Shown: positions 22,345-34,322 of the stretch, one piece after another
How positions within the stretch are numbered: the first letter of the stretch is position 1
How the letters are laid out: each line of letters starts with the position of its first letter
DNA from: Rhizophagus clarus
Lineage: Eukaryota > Glomeromycota > Glomeromycetes > Glomerales > Glomeraceae
Length of the DNA stretch: 64,000 nucleotides
Direction of reading: 5' to 3'
Assembly (NCBI GenBank): GCA_015698045.1
Contig: BLAL01000065.1
Span: forward strand, 62,001 to 126,000
Made by a program: the position numbers and the translations under genes
Notes under the pieces: model-generated
The model's database searches: none
Told to the model about the DNA's origin: nothing
Seen by the model: only the letters and a program-made list of their open reading frames with translations

Positions 22345-24229
22345 ATGGAACCATACAGTTATTTATGGCTTTTTATTATTGGCGCAATTACTGCGTTCGC
22401 TGGTGGATTTGGTATCGGCGCTAATGATGTATCAAACAGCTTTTCAGCGTCGATTGCATCCCGGGCTCTTAGCTTGAAGCAGGCTTGTTTTATTGCTATT
22501 TTCACAGAATTTTTTGGTGCTTTCCTGTTAGGCTCAAATACGTCCGAAACTATTGGAGGAGGAATCATAAAACTATCATTATTTCAAAGTCGCCCGGAAT
22601 TGCTCATGGTGTGTTTTTACTACTTTTTATATTTGTATCTTTTGATTTATAAAATTTTAAATCATTTTCTCTTTTAAATATTGACGAAAATAGTTAGCTA
22701 TGGTTTGTGCCTTAGTTGTCTCAACCATATGGGTTCTTTTCGCTTCAAGTCGTGGATGGCCAGTTTCCACTACGCATGCAATTGTTGGTGCTACTATTGG
22801 TGTTGGTGTTGCAGCTTTCGGTTGGGAAGGTATAATATATTTTTTTCGTTATTTTTATAATAAAAAAAAAAAAAATAGTTAATTAATAATACCTTTATAT
22901 TTGATCTAATTAAAATTTGTTTTTAGCAATTGATTGGAGTTTTAATGGCCTGGGGAAAATTATAACTTCATGGTTTGTTGCACCTATAGTATCAGGAATT
23001 CTAGCATCAGTTGTTTTCTTAGCAACGAAATATTTGGTGCTTGAACATCAAGAAACTTCTTTCCGACGTGGTTTAATCGCTGTGCCAATTTATCTTTGTA
23101 TAATATTCATTATCAATGTATTTGAAATCACCTTTAAAGGTCCACCCAATCTTAAATTAGATAATCTTAGACCTTACGTTATTGCATCTGTTACCGTGGG
23201 TATAACGATTGTCTTTGCTATCTTTGGTCATTTCTTTTATGTACAATATTTAAGAAGGAGGATTGTTGGTAAAGAAAGAGGCCTCAAATGGTATCATGTT
23301 TTTGTCATTCCCTTCATTAGTGAACGTTATGAAAATACTGCCGATAATGCAGCTGAATATGGTATTGAAAAACAGGAAGGGATCGAAATTGAAGAAAATA
23401 AAGATGTGCCATCTGATCCAAATCCCAAAAAGAATATCTTTCAATTATATTTTGCGGCTATTGGAAAATTTGCCGCTCGTGGTGTGAATAAGGAAGTTGC
23501 AGATTATGAGGAGCAAGAAAATAAAGAAATGCACGACCACGCTATAAAATATGATCCTGATACGGAAAGTCTATATTCATTCCTACAAATTCTTACCGCT
23601 TCATTCACTTCATTCGCTCATGGTTCAAACGATGTTTCTAACGTGGTCGGACCTTTTTTTATAATTTATCTTACTTACCACTCTGGCACAGTTCAATTAG
23701 GTAAAGCTATCTAAAATATTTCTAATCGAATTTAGTAAATTTTGAATTTAAAATTTTTCCCTGTTGTCCAGATGAACCTATTGCTCCTATTTGGATTGTA
23801 GCGTTAGGAGGTCTCGCTATTGATTTTGGTCTTATTCTTTACGGATATCACGTAATGAGAACTCTTGGGAATAAAATTACTTATCAATCTCCATCACGAG
23901 GTTTCTCTTTAGAATTGGGTACATCAATAACAATAATAACGGCCTCAAAACTGGGTCTTCCTATTTCAACAACACATTGTGTTACCGGTGCAACTACGGC
24001 CGTAGGTCTGTGTAATGGGAACGCAAAAGCTATCAACTGGAGATTGTTAGGTTTGTGCTTCTTTAGTTGGTAAGTCCAAAATTTCATAATGGAAGATATC
24101 CATGATTTTCAATCTTGGAGTATTAAAAGAATTTTTTTAAAAAAAAAATTTAGGATAATAACAGTACCTGTCGTCGCATTGCTTGCTGGTTGTATGTATG
24201 CATTTGGCACTCATGCGCCTTCACAATGA
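22345..24229 (+). CDS. PHO89: Na+-coupled inorganic phosphate symporter (PHO4/PiT family, PHO89-like)
   Basis: Five exons (22345-22608, 22694-22829, 22927-23700, 23772-24069, 24154-24229) splice to 515 residues with GT-AG introns of 71-97 bp. The family imports phosphate with Na+ across the plasma membrane. Both duplicated PiT signatures are present: GIGANDVSNSFSASIASRA near residue 24 and FAHGSNDVSNVVGPF near 366. Each half also carries its P-S-T-T-H repeat (WPVSTTHAIVGATIGVG; LPISTTHCVTGATTAVG). A charged cytoplasmic loop of about 90 residues separates the halves. Length is close to fungal Pho89 proteins (about 570), slightly short in the loop. It lies 167 bp upstream of a Na+/H+ antiporter on the same strand. 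Low-affinity H+-coupled carriers (PHO84/87) are excluded by the motifs. Confidence 0.93.
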
Positions 24230-24396
24230 AATAAAAATATACTCTTTATATAAACTGTAAATTTAGATAGAAATAAATAAAGTTAGTCTAAAGCGTGTAC
24301 GTTACACGACTGCGTTTTTTCGCATAATGTATATTTTGACATATCTTGTACACCATTTTGATTTTTTGTTTGTAAATTGCGGCTTTACAAATAAAT
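24230..24396 (+). promoter_or_regulatory. 167-bp spacer between phosphate symporter and Na+/H+ antiporter
   Basis: This interval must hold both the 3' end of the symporter mRNA and the promoter and 5' leader of the antiporter. AATAAATAAAGTT near 24270 fits a polyadenylation signal. CATAATGTATATTTTGACAT (about 24324) is a TATA-like candidate for the downstream gene. The assignments are positional only. Confidence 0.4.
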
Positions 24397-27199
24397 ATGA
24401 ACCCACACTTCGTCAATGTTAATGAGGTTTCCGTTGTTTCGCTGATCCTTGGTGGTTTTATTGTTACTTTCGGTCTTGTTTCGTATTTCGTCAAACAGCG
24501 ATTATATTTATCGGAAGCACGTAAGTTTCTCTTGGTTTTTCATTACACTTCTCTGATTTATACTACATTGTTTTAATTTTCCTATTACCCATAGTCATTT
24601 GTTTGCTCGTTGGAATAATTCTTGGTCCATATGTTTTACAAATAATCGACCCTTATAAATGGGGAAATCTTGACTTTATTACACGCGAATTTGCGCGAAT
24701 CGTTATCGCTATTCAAGTGAATCATTTTTTTTTTAGTTCTTTTCTACACATATGTTTATAGAAATCTAATTGTAAATTTTGTAACAGGTTATGGCTGCTG
24801 GTGTGGCGTTACCTAAGTATGAATTTTAATAAATTAATAATTTTTTATGACGAGTGATTAATGGAATTACTTTTTTTAATAAAGAGCGTATCTTTGGAGG
24901 GAACTTAAATCTTTAGCGATCTTACTTGTTCCAGTTATGATTTGGATGTGGCTTACTAGTGCTCTTTTCATATGGCTCTTTATACCAAATCTCTCATTTG
25001 TAAGTGTTGATTTGTTGATTAGTAAGTGTTGACTAACTGATGACTGACAGTTTAATTTGAAATTAATATCTTTAAAACATAGTTAGAAGCACTTATGATT
25101 GGTTCATGCGTCACTCCAACTGATCCGGTAAATATCTTGTTATTGATTAATTTCATACTTAGTTAATAGTAGAATGGAAATTTTTTTGGTGCATTCCATA
25201 TATTCTTACATCGGACTTAAATAATACATAACATCTAGATCAGGTGTCCAGAGTATTTAGGAGGGATGTCCTAATTAATTTTGCCAAATTACATAAGTAT
25301 TTATTTTTATTTATTTATTTATTTATATTTTCAAGGTATTGGCAAATTGTGTGGTCAGCGGACGTTTCGCAGAAAAACATGTCCCAAATCACGTGAGGCA
25401 TATCATTTCCGCCGAGAGGTAATAAAGGCGGAATATAAATGTTGAGATTTGACTGACATCAAAAATTTTATTAGTATTAACTAATCTCGTCTCTATTTTA
25501 CCTACCATGTTAGTGCTGCAAATGATGGTAAATTTTTTAAATTTTTTGAATAAACAAATAAATATACATTAATATTTACTTCTCTATAGGTTTTGGACTT
25601 CCTTTTCTTTTTTTAGCGGTTTATCTTTTGCAGTTGTCTCCAGGCGCAGCAATTGGAAAATGGTTTTATTACATAATTGGATATCAGATATTGGTATCTA
25701 TTGTAATTGGGTTCATAGTCGGATATATTGCACGCAAGTTACTTAAATTAGCTGAAGAGAGGTATATCTGCATGACTATATAAAAAAAAAAATATGGATT
25801 TTTTTTTTTTTATTTTACTTACTAAACTTTGTATTTAGAAAATTAATCGACAAAGAGATCTTTATGACATTTGCTATTGTGTTGGCCGTAAGTAACGTTA
25901 TGGATATTGTATACAATAAGAGTTAAAAATATTGATGAGAACTATTAAATTATTTTATTCAGTTATTTATTATGGGTGCCGTATCATTAATTGGAAGTGA
26001 TGATTTATTGGCCTGTTTTATTGCTGGGAATTCTTTTACTTGGGAGTGAGTAACAAAAGTTTGACCGTTAATATCTTAAATTTTTACTAATCCTAGTAAA
26101 ATTTCATAATAGTGACTGGTTTCGTGTGGAAACTGCTGAATCGTACTTTCAGGATGTTATCGATTTGTTGCTTAATTTAGCTATTTTTGTTTATCTTGGC
26201 ACAGTAATTCCATGGTCATCATTCAATGAAGTAACTCTAGGATTATCATATTGGCGTCTTATTGTAGTTGCTACTCTTATACTCTTATTTCGTCGCCTTC
26301 CTATCGTAATGGCCTTGTTAAAAGTAATCCCAGTTTTAAAGACGCGCCGTGAAGGTATATTTACCGGTTGGTTTGGACCTATTGGAGTAGGTACGTACCA
26401 TTTAATACCGTTTTTGTATCTATTTAAATGTGATTGTGATTAGCTAAATGTTCTAATTTTATTTATTTAGCTGCAATCTTTTATGCTCAAGTTGCTAGAG
26501 AAAATTTTTCTGAAGCCGATACAGCTCATACCCACGTACGAGATCTTGTTGTTCCAGGTAACTGCAAAGTACAAAATACAAAGTCTAGTAATATAGCGGT
26601 GTTCTAACAATATACTTTTTCTTTTTAGTCTCTTTTTTTCTTGTAATTTCTTCAATTACAATACATGGGCTATCTGTTCCATTAGTAATTATTATAATTT
26701 CTTTGTGATTTTATTGAATGTATAAATACTCACCATAAAATTTCAGATAAAAATAGGAAAACGTGTGAACACACTTACATTATCAAGAAATCAGTCATTA
26801 GAATTACGTCTTACTCGAAGTTTTCGTCGGGGTACACACACTCCAACAGAAACTTGCAGAATAGATGATTTAGGCAGGCAAAAATCAATTATCTCGGAAA
26901 GAGCACACACCCCATCAAACATGACCAGTTCAGCTGTACAAGATGATAATAATATTACAATTGATATGGACTTACCTATAGTTCCTATTAAAGTTGAAAA
27001 TGATGAAGATATATCTCAGAGATTTTCATTTTATGAAGAAGATGATAATATTATTATCGAAGATGAAACAGATGGAAAAGTTTATGTTATTAGTAATTCA
27101 CCTTCACCCAATATAACTCCTCCCGCAACAATTCAAGCAACCGATAATAATTCACATAAAAGTAATTTTAATCTTTCAAAAGAACAGAATGATCGGTGA
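24397..27199 (+). CDS. NHA1: Plasma-membrane-type Na+/H+ antiporter (NHA1/Sod2 family)
   Basis: Fourteen exons: 24397-24520, 24595-24716, 24788-24816, 24885-24999, 25083-25127, 25336-25418, 25514-25527, 25590-25761, 25839-25887, 25963-26045, 26113-26390, 26471-26557, 26629-26684, 26747-27199. They join in frame to 569 residues. The protein exports Na+, Li+ or K+ in exchange for H+. Key motifs: VTPTDPVLANCV (about 139-150), SAANDGFGLPFLFLA with the conserved Asn-Asp pair (176-177), and IGSDDLLACFIAG, the paired Asp (264-265) matching the essential Asp pair of yeast Nha1/Sod2. About eleven to twelve membrane segments precede a hydrophilic tail from about 420, rich in Asp/Glu/Asn. The tail is far shorter than in S. 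cerevisiae Nha1, nearer Sod2. AATAAA follows the stop near 27245. Confidence 0.92.
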
Positions 27200-28610
27200 C
27201 AAGAAAAGTACAATGGATCTTATTTAAAATTTTTTTGTTTCAAATATAAATTAAATAAAATATTAAATTTGATAATACATCATTTTTTTATTTTTAAAAG
27301 ATTACCAGTGCTAAACAAATACTGTGATTATAGTCCATGCAACTTTTTCAATCCTATTAGCTATTCAATAACTTAATTATTACTGCAGTGCATGACAACC
27401 TACCAAATAACAATTATGTTAAATATATGGGAGTAACTTATTCAAAGATTATAGGAAATTTGAGAGTGAAAGGACTCTAAATTTTCTTTATATGACTTTT
27501 AATATACGGCCGAATATCTCTTAATGGTCAAGCTTATGAATTAGTTAGAAAATTAGATTGAATCTTTACTTCAACATAATTCAGATTGAATACAAATGCA
27601 AATATTTTGTCGCAAATGAATTTTTATACGTAAAAAACATGATTTACACTGTATTTTACTTTAATCTCAAAATATAATCTTCATTAATAGTTACAGTATA
27701 TAGTTGAATATTGAATAGTACCCATCGAATATTTTTGGGAATTAATTTATTTTCTTTTCTATTGCTATTCTCGTGTTCAAAATGATTGATTTATTGTCCG
27801 GAAAAAGAAATTAGTTACTTAATGAGGATATTATTATTAATGCCAATGATCGTGCTACGAAACACTGTATATTTTTGGATGTCCCGTCTCCAAAAACAGA
27901 TAAATTAACTAACTGAACAAATGAAAAACTGATAAATATTCTGAATTTTCGAGATCAACCAATCATGAGCGAGTAAAATTATTTCTTAAAATATCGACTA
28001 TTACGCGTAATTAATAATTAATAATAATAAAAAAAAGTTCTTATTTTAGTCTAAACTATTTATATCATAAAATTTTCATGCACACTCATTGACTAAATTA
28101 CACATGTCCTTAAGATATATAACAAATTCCACGCATTCATGCCTTAATCCGTTTCATTAAATTCCGCCATTATTTCTTGGCATCTTTATAACCTCGATAA
28201 TTGTGTAGCCAATAAAATATCACTGTTTAATTATATTACAAATATTACTAACTTAAAAAGGAGCTTTGATATTTAGCTATCTTTTTCCATATTAATCTAA
28301 GAATTTTCTTGAATTCGAATTGTTGTGCGATCTGTGATAACCGATTAATTTAAACAAAATTCATTTTTTGTGATTGTACAACTTTGATCAATGGCTAATC
28401 ACGTACTCCATTATTTTGATACAATATGTTTGTCTCATTGACGTGAAAATCTAGATTCTAGATTTGGCAATTATAATAAGTCCCTTTTCTCAATTTCTTG
28501 TGTTGAATTAATTTTTAGTGTTGTACAATTTATAATAATCAGCCATTGTAAGAATTTAAAAATTTTTATATAATAAACAAAGAATAATTATAAACAGAAA
28601 ATTTTGAACG
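27200..28610. other. Intergenic region upstream of the redox fusion gene
   Basis: A/T-rich, no gene or RNA recognised. A TATA-like TTTATATAATAAACAAAG lies near 28564, about 45 bp before the ATG of the downstream gene. Confidence 0.35.
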
Positions 28611-31600
28611 ATGTTCAATAAAATTTTATTTTATGGAATTCTCGTTTATTTTTCATTATTTAAAGTAAATAATGCCCAACAATATCGTTCACTAGATGGA
28701 ACAAATAATAATTTAAACGTTCCTAACGCTGGTGCTGCCGGTACATTATATTTAAATTATAAAAATGCAGCCGAATTGTTTGCGGATTCAGCAACAGCAT
28801 CGATGGTATTTTGTCCTCATAATTATCAAGCCGTTACATTACCAGTAGTTGACAAATGTACTGATGTATTACAAGAAGGAACTTTTCCTTTACCAAGATG
28901 TATAAGTGATATAGTTAGTGGGGTCCAAGCAACGCAAGCGGAACAGCTTGATGAAAATTTCGTTGAAAGTTTCAAATCAATAAGAAAATCTTCGCACATG
29001 GTGAGTCAATTTCGCTCTTGTCACGTGATCATTCAAAATTATATTTATTTATTTATTAACATTTTTTTTTCTTTCACAAGATGACATTTTGGGCGGACTT
29101 TATAACATTTGATATTTCATTTAGCCAAAATGTAGAACCCACTGATGATTTTGCAATTTTAATACCCAGTGATGATGTTAATTATCTTTCAGAAAACACT
29201 CAGGGAATAACTCAGATTAATCAGGTAATTGAAATTTTCGTAAATTTCTTTTTTTTTTCAAAATTTTAATATAATGATATTTTTTGGTTCCAAATTTAGG
29301 CAACTCTACCATTTAGTCGATCTTATAATTTAGCATCTCGTGGAACAGTAAATTTGGCATCAGCATACGTTGATGGTTCTATATTATATGGAATTGACGA
29401 AACACGATTAAATGAAGTGCTTAGAGATCCAAATAACAGATGTAAGATGCTATTAACATATGGGGAATCGGGTGATAGTGCTTTAGGTTACCTTCCAAAA
29501 GGTACGAAAAATTATGCCGAATTTTTTTTTTTCTTTCTTTTTTTAGAAGAAGAAACAAAAGTTTACACTTAATCTTTTTGTCAGATACCAATGGGAATTA
29601 CATATATGGACAAAACACCGTTCGTGGAACAAACATCTTCGTTGATATGATTATCACAGTTTTTTTACGTGAACATAATAGAAGATGTGACAATTTGACT
29701 AGTATACATGGTAGCAATTGGAATGATGAAACTTATTTTCAAGAAGCAAGAAAATGGACCATAGCACTAATTCAAAAGATAAATTATTTAGAATATTGTA
29801 AGTTCATCTTGTAATTTATTTATTTTATTATTTATTGCGATTATATTTATAATTTCTTTTTTAAACAACTTATCGTTATAGTGAGTATACTTATGGGGAG
29901 TCCTTTACCCGAATTCACAACATACAATCCAAGCTTAACTGCAGGAGTTGATCATATATTTATCACAACGACAATGCGTTATGGTCATAGTGAAGCCAGG
30001 TAACTAACTAACCATCATTCAATCAATCACAATAAATTAATTTGATATTATTAAATATTAATATTAATATAATAATAATAATAATAATAGCAATATTTAC
30101 AATATTGCGGATCAAAATGGAGAAATAATATCTACCTTGCCATTACAATCACTTAAATTACCGGTAGAAACATTTGGTGTTCCGAATTTAGCTACGTCGC
30201 TCGCATTACAAAGGTAACAGATTTATTTATTTTAAAAAAGGTTATATTTCAAATTTACGATTTATTTAACAAAAAAATATGATTTAATAATAGACAAGAA
30301 GAAATCGATATTTTTTATTCAGATTACATGCGAGGTTTGCGAGAGTCAGGACCTACCGGACCAATTAATGATTTGGCAAGGTAAATTTATTTCATTGTAT
30401 ATTTAACTTAAATTTCATTACTAAGTCAAATAAAATAATAACGAAATTGTTTATTTAGTGTCGATCATCTTCGTGTACGTGATCGAGGGATTCCATATTA
30501 TAATGATATTAGGGAATTGTACGGATTTCCAAGAGCAATAGATTTTAGTGATATTACTGAAAATGTTGTAATTCAAGAACGATTGAAAAAACTTTACTCA
30601 AGCGTAGATAAAGTTGAAGCACTTGTAGGCGGATTAGCAGAAGATCATTATAACAATTCAAATTTCGGTAAATTGTTTCAAAAAAGCATGCAAGATCAAT
30701 GGACGTTATTACGCGATGCTGATAGATTTTGGTTTGAATCACCGGACGCGGGATTTTCTAGACAAGAAATCAATGAGATAAGAAATACAACATGGCGAGA
30801 TGTAATTCTCCGTAATTCCCCACCAGATACAAAACTTCCAGTAAATCTATGGTTTGTTCAGCCGAGAAGTGATCTTAACTCTGTAAACTCCTCTCAAATT
30901 AATACAGATCTAGATGCCGATGGGTACTCAAAAGAAAGTTCATTCCAAATATCTCAAATATATAATATCAAATGGAAGGTTCAAGATACTTTCCTTTATC
31001 TTAAAATGAGTATTCAGAGTGAAAATGCTTGGTTTGGGATTGGGTTTAACTCAAAAGATGATGGAATGTTGGATGCTGATTTCTTAATTGTACATAATGT
31101 GGATAATAATATTGAAGTTGGAGCTTATAGATCAAATGGATATCAAACTCCCCTTATTGGTGAAGTACAATTTGTTGAAATGTTGAGTGGAAATATTACC
31201 TCTGGATCTATATCAGTTGAGGTGAGAAGACCTTTAAATGCTCCAGAAAGGCTTCCTATAATAAATGACACAACCTCAGGTATGTAAACAAGTAAATTAA
31301 GTAATATAGGACTTTTTAATCTGATGATATTTTCTTTTTAGTTATTTTTGCTTGGAATCCAAATTCAAATGCATTATCATATCATGGAGGAAATCGTGGT
31401 AAAGCAAAGATCAATTTCTTTCAATCTGGCGTTTCAACTTCATCAAAGAATGATAGACTCGCGTTGTTATTACACGGAATATGGATGTTCACGGTAAATA
31501 AACTAATATAAGTAATAATCGTTTTTTTTTTTTTTTTTAATGTATTTTTTAATTTAATTTTCTTTTTCTCAAAAACATATGACAACAGACTTGGAGGTAA

Positions 31601-33978
31601 TGTACACAGTACATAAATTTTGTTTTTCTATTTACAGATATTTTTTTCTTTACTAATTAAATTTAAACGCGTTTTACTTTCAATTTAGTGTTTTATTTCC
31701 AAGTAAGTACTCTTTTATCATACATCATCACTTAAATTCAATTGTGCTAACCCTTTTTTATGAATTTATTAGTATCAATTATAATTGTTCGTTATATGAA
31801 GCATAACGTTCATCACTTACTACAGCATAAGAATCTCCAAATCATTGGAGGCGTTGGGGTATTCACCTTTGGTACTGCGGCTGTGGCAGTTACTCAGGAA
31901 CAAACTAGAACCCCACATAAATTGTACGTTATAAATCGGCCATTTTATTCATTTTATTAACATGACAACTTGCGGTAAATTTTTAATATGATTTTTTTTG
32001 TGTGTGTGTGTGTGTAGCGTTGGAATACTCATATATTCGGGAATATTTCTCCAACTTGGATTGGGATTATTATCGCTTTGGGCAAGAAGTGCTCTTGTAT
32101 CATCAAACCATGGTATATTTAAATCGATTAAGTTTGCTCACTTTTTTCTAGGAGCTGCATTGATGTTGGGCGCAGCTTTTAACGTGTATCTTGGAATTCA
32201 AGCTTATGGTCAGTCGGAACTTTGGGAGTACGTATATATTGGATGGGTTGGTAAGTAAATAATGAGCTCATATTATATAAATTTATAGTTAAATTCTAAT
32301 TTATTTATTTATTTATTTATTTTTTAAAGGTATATTATGTATTGTGATTATTGGATTGGAATGTTGGTATATGTACAAAAATAGAAAGAAATGTTTTGCT
32401 GTTGAAGGAGATGATATGAACAAAATTATTGGTTTTATTGGAAAAAGTAACTTGCCGGATATTACATGGGATGATGTATATCAGAGAGTTTTACAAGGGG
32501 CAAAATTAGTAGTAGTAGAAGGATTTGTATTTGACATAAGGAAATGGATTGGTGTACATCCAGGAGGAGCAAAAGTATTAAAGCATGTGATCGGAACAGA
32601 TATCACAGATGATTTTTTCGGAGATAAGCAACATGGAGGATTTTCAGAAGGACCTCCGCTATCAAAAGGTGGAATTGTGAATTATTTTGAAAGTTTAAAT
32701 AGAAAATATGTTAAAAGTAGTCCAGGACATCAACATTCAACGTTTGCTACAGTAACATTAGCCGATATGGTAATAGGAACAATAAAAAAAGTCAAAGTTG
32801 ATAAAATGGATAAATTTAAAAGATATGATATTTATGACATAGTACCCGTTACGAAAAACAATAATGTTCTAAAATTTATTCTCAATGACCCAGAAGGGAT
32901 ATTTCGGAATTTTTTACCAGGGGATTATTTAGAAATTTTAAGTCACACTCAAGGACAGACTGTAGTTCGTCCTTACACTATACTTAAAGAGAAAGAGCAA
33001 GATCGTTTTTCGATCATAACCAAAATTTACAAGAATGGAGTTATGACACAACATTTGGTAAATTATATGAATTTTACCCGATTTCTTTTTTTATAAAAAT
33101 TAAAATATCACGCGATTTTTTTTTAATTATATGTCTTTTTTTTATTATTATTATTATAGAAACGTTTATCAAAAGGGTTTGCGGTTAAAATTCGTGGACC
33201 ATTAAGTATTAATGAACGTATCGGAGTCGATCGAAGAACAAAATCGTTATCAATGATTTCAATTTTATCTTCGCCAGTAATGGCTGATAAAGTTTTATTG
33301 AACCCTAATTCAGGGGATGGATGTTGGGATATCTTATTCATGATATGTAGAGGAACTGGTATAACTCCTATGTTACAATTGGTAAATTATCGTAAAAAAG
33401 ATGTTATTTTAATTTTAAACTATTAATTTCATTAATTTCGTCTCTCATATTTTTCTTTTTAGATCGAGTATCACATTAATAAACTAAATGATAAACGAAA
33501 TAATACACAAATGTTCTTGTTATGTTCAAATCAAACGGAATCAGATATTATATTAAATCCGGATGTTCGTTTAAAACAAAGAGAGGTAGAAGATTTAGAG
33601 GAATTAAAAAATCGATGTAATGGTAAATTAAACATAACACATATAATAACGGAGAAATTTGGAGACCTTAATCATGATATAATATTTAATTGGTTATCAA
33701 AAAATTATACACCGAATAACAAAAGTATATCAATACCATCTTCAATAACACGTGGACAGATATCTTATTCATCAAGTTCAAACATATTAAAAGATGAACC
33801 GCCCAGACAAGAAGAACGACAATCAATTTATGAACCAACAAAATACATTGAAGTTTTAAGATATGATCCAGTCGCACTTAAAGTATTTGTTTGTGGTCCT
33901 CCTTTAATGATATCTACCGTTAATGATGCATTTAGTCAAATGAAGTTTCCTGAAGAAAAAGTTGTTATTATAAACTAA
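28611..33978 (+). CDS. Transmembrane redox fusion: heme peroxidase-DOMON-cyt b561-cyt b5-FAD/NAD reductase
   Basis: Sixteen exons: 28611-29000, 29081-29224, 29300-29501, 29585-29797, 29882-29999, 30091-30213, 30294-30380, 30459-31279, 31342-31493, 31589-31596, 31689-31702, 31773-31923, 32018-32250, 32330-33057, 33160-33381, 33463-33978. They join in frame to 1,373 residues. Signal peptide 1-22. Animal-type heme peroxidase about 24-546: YRSLDGTNNNLN, VFLREHNRRCDNL, proximal His352 in MRYGHS, DADRFWF near 513. DOMON about 590-735 (NAWFGIGFNSKDDG). Cytochrome b561, five helices, about 738-905, His744, His776, His806, His849. Cytochrome b5 about 928-1015 with HPGG at 962 and His987. Reductase about 1040-1373: RPYT (1099, FAD), GTGITPMLQL, CGPP (1346, NAD(P)H). 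Inferred topology: peroxidase and DOMON outside, b5 and reductase in the cytosol. The distal peroxidase His is missing (Phe140). Confidence 0.88.
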
Positions 33979-34322
33979 AAAAAAAATATGTATATTATAT
34001 TATTTTAATAATTTACCGTTTATTATACTGTATTTTGTAATCATAACCCAGTCATATATTCTTTTTTTAATTAAAGTCTTTTATTCTATTAAATAAATTG
34101 TATCACACGTAAAATTCAGGACACGATAGAACAACTATATAAAGGATAATTTGTTATAACAGTATGGATCAAGAATAAAAATTTAGCCAAGACAGTTTTT
34201 ATTATAAACGTTAACTTAAATAACTTGCAGGTTTAATATAATGTTAATACAAGACTTTAAAAATAAGCAGTTTACATTTTTTGAGCCAATGTTTCTTTTC
34301 CATACTAATCCAATCTCCATTT

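Noticed and set aside
22359-22568. Minus-strand frames overlapping the phosphate symporter (also 23250-23444, 23884-24087)
   Set aside because: Antisense shadows of well-supported exons.
33123-33341. Minus-strand frames overlapping the redox gene (also 33686-33877 and 30554-30742)
   Set aside because: Antisense shadows of exons with diagnostic motifs on the plus strand.
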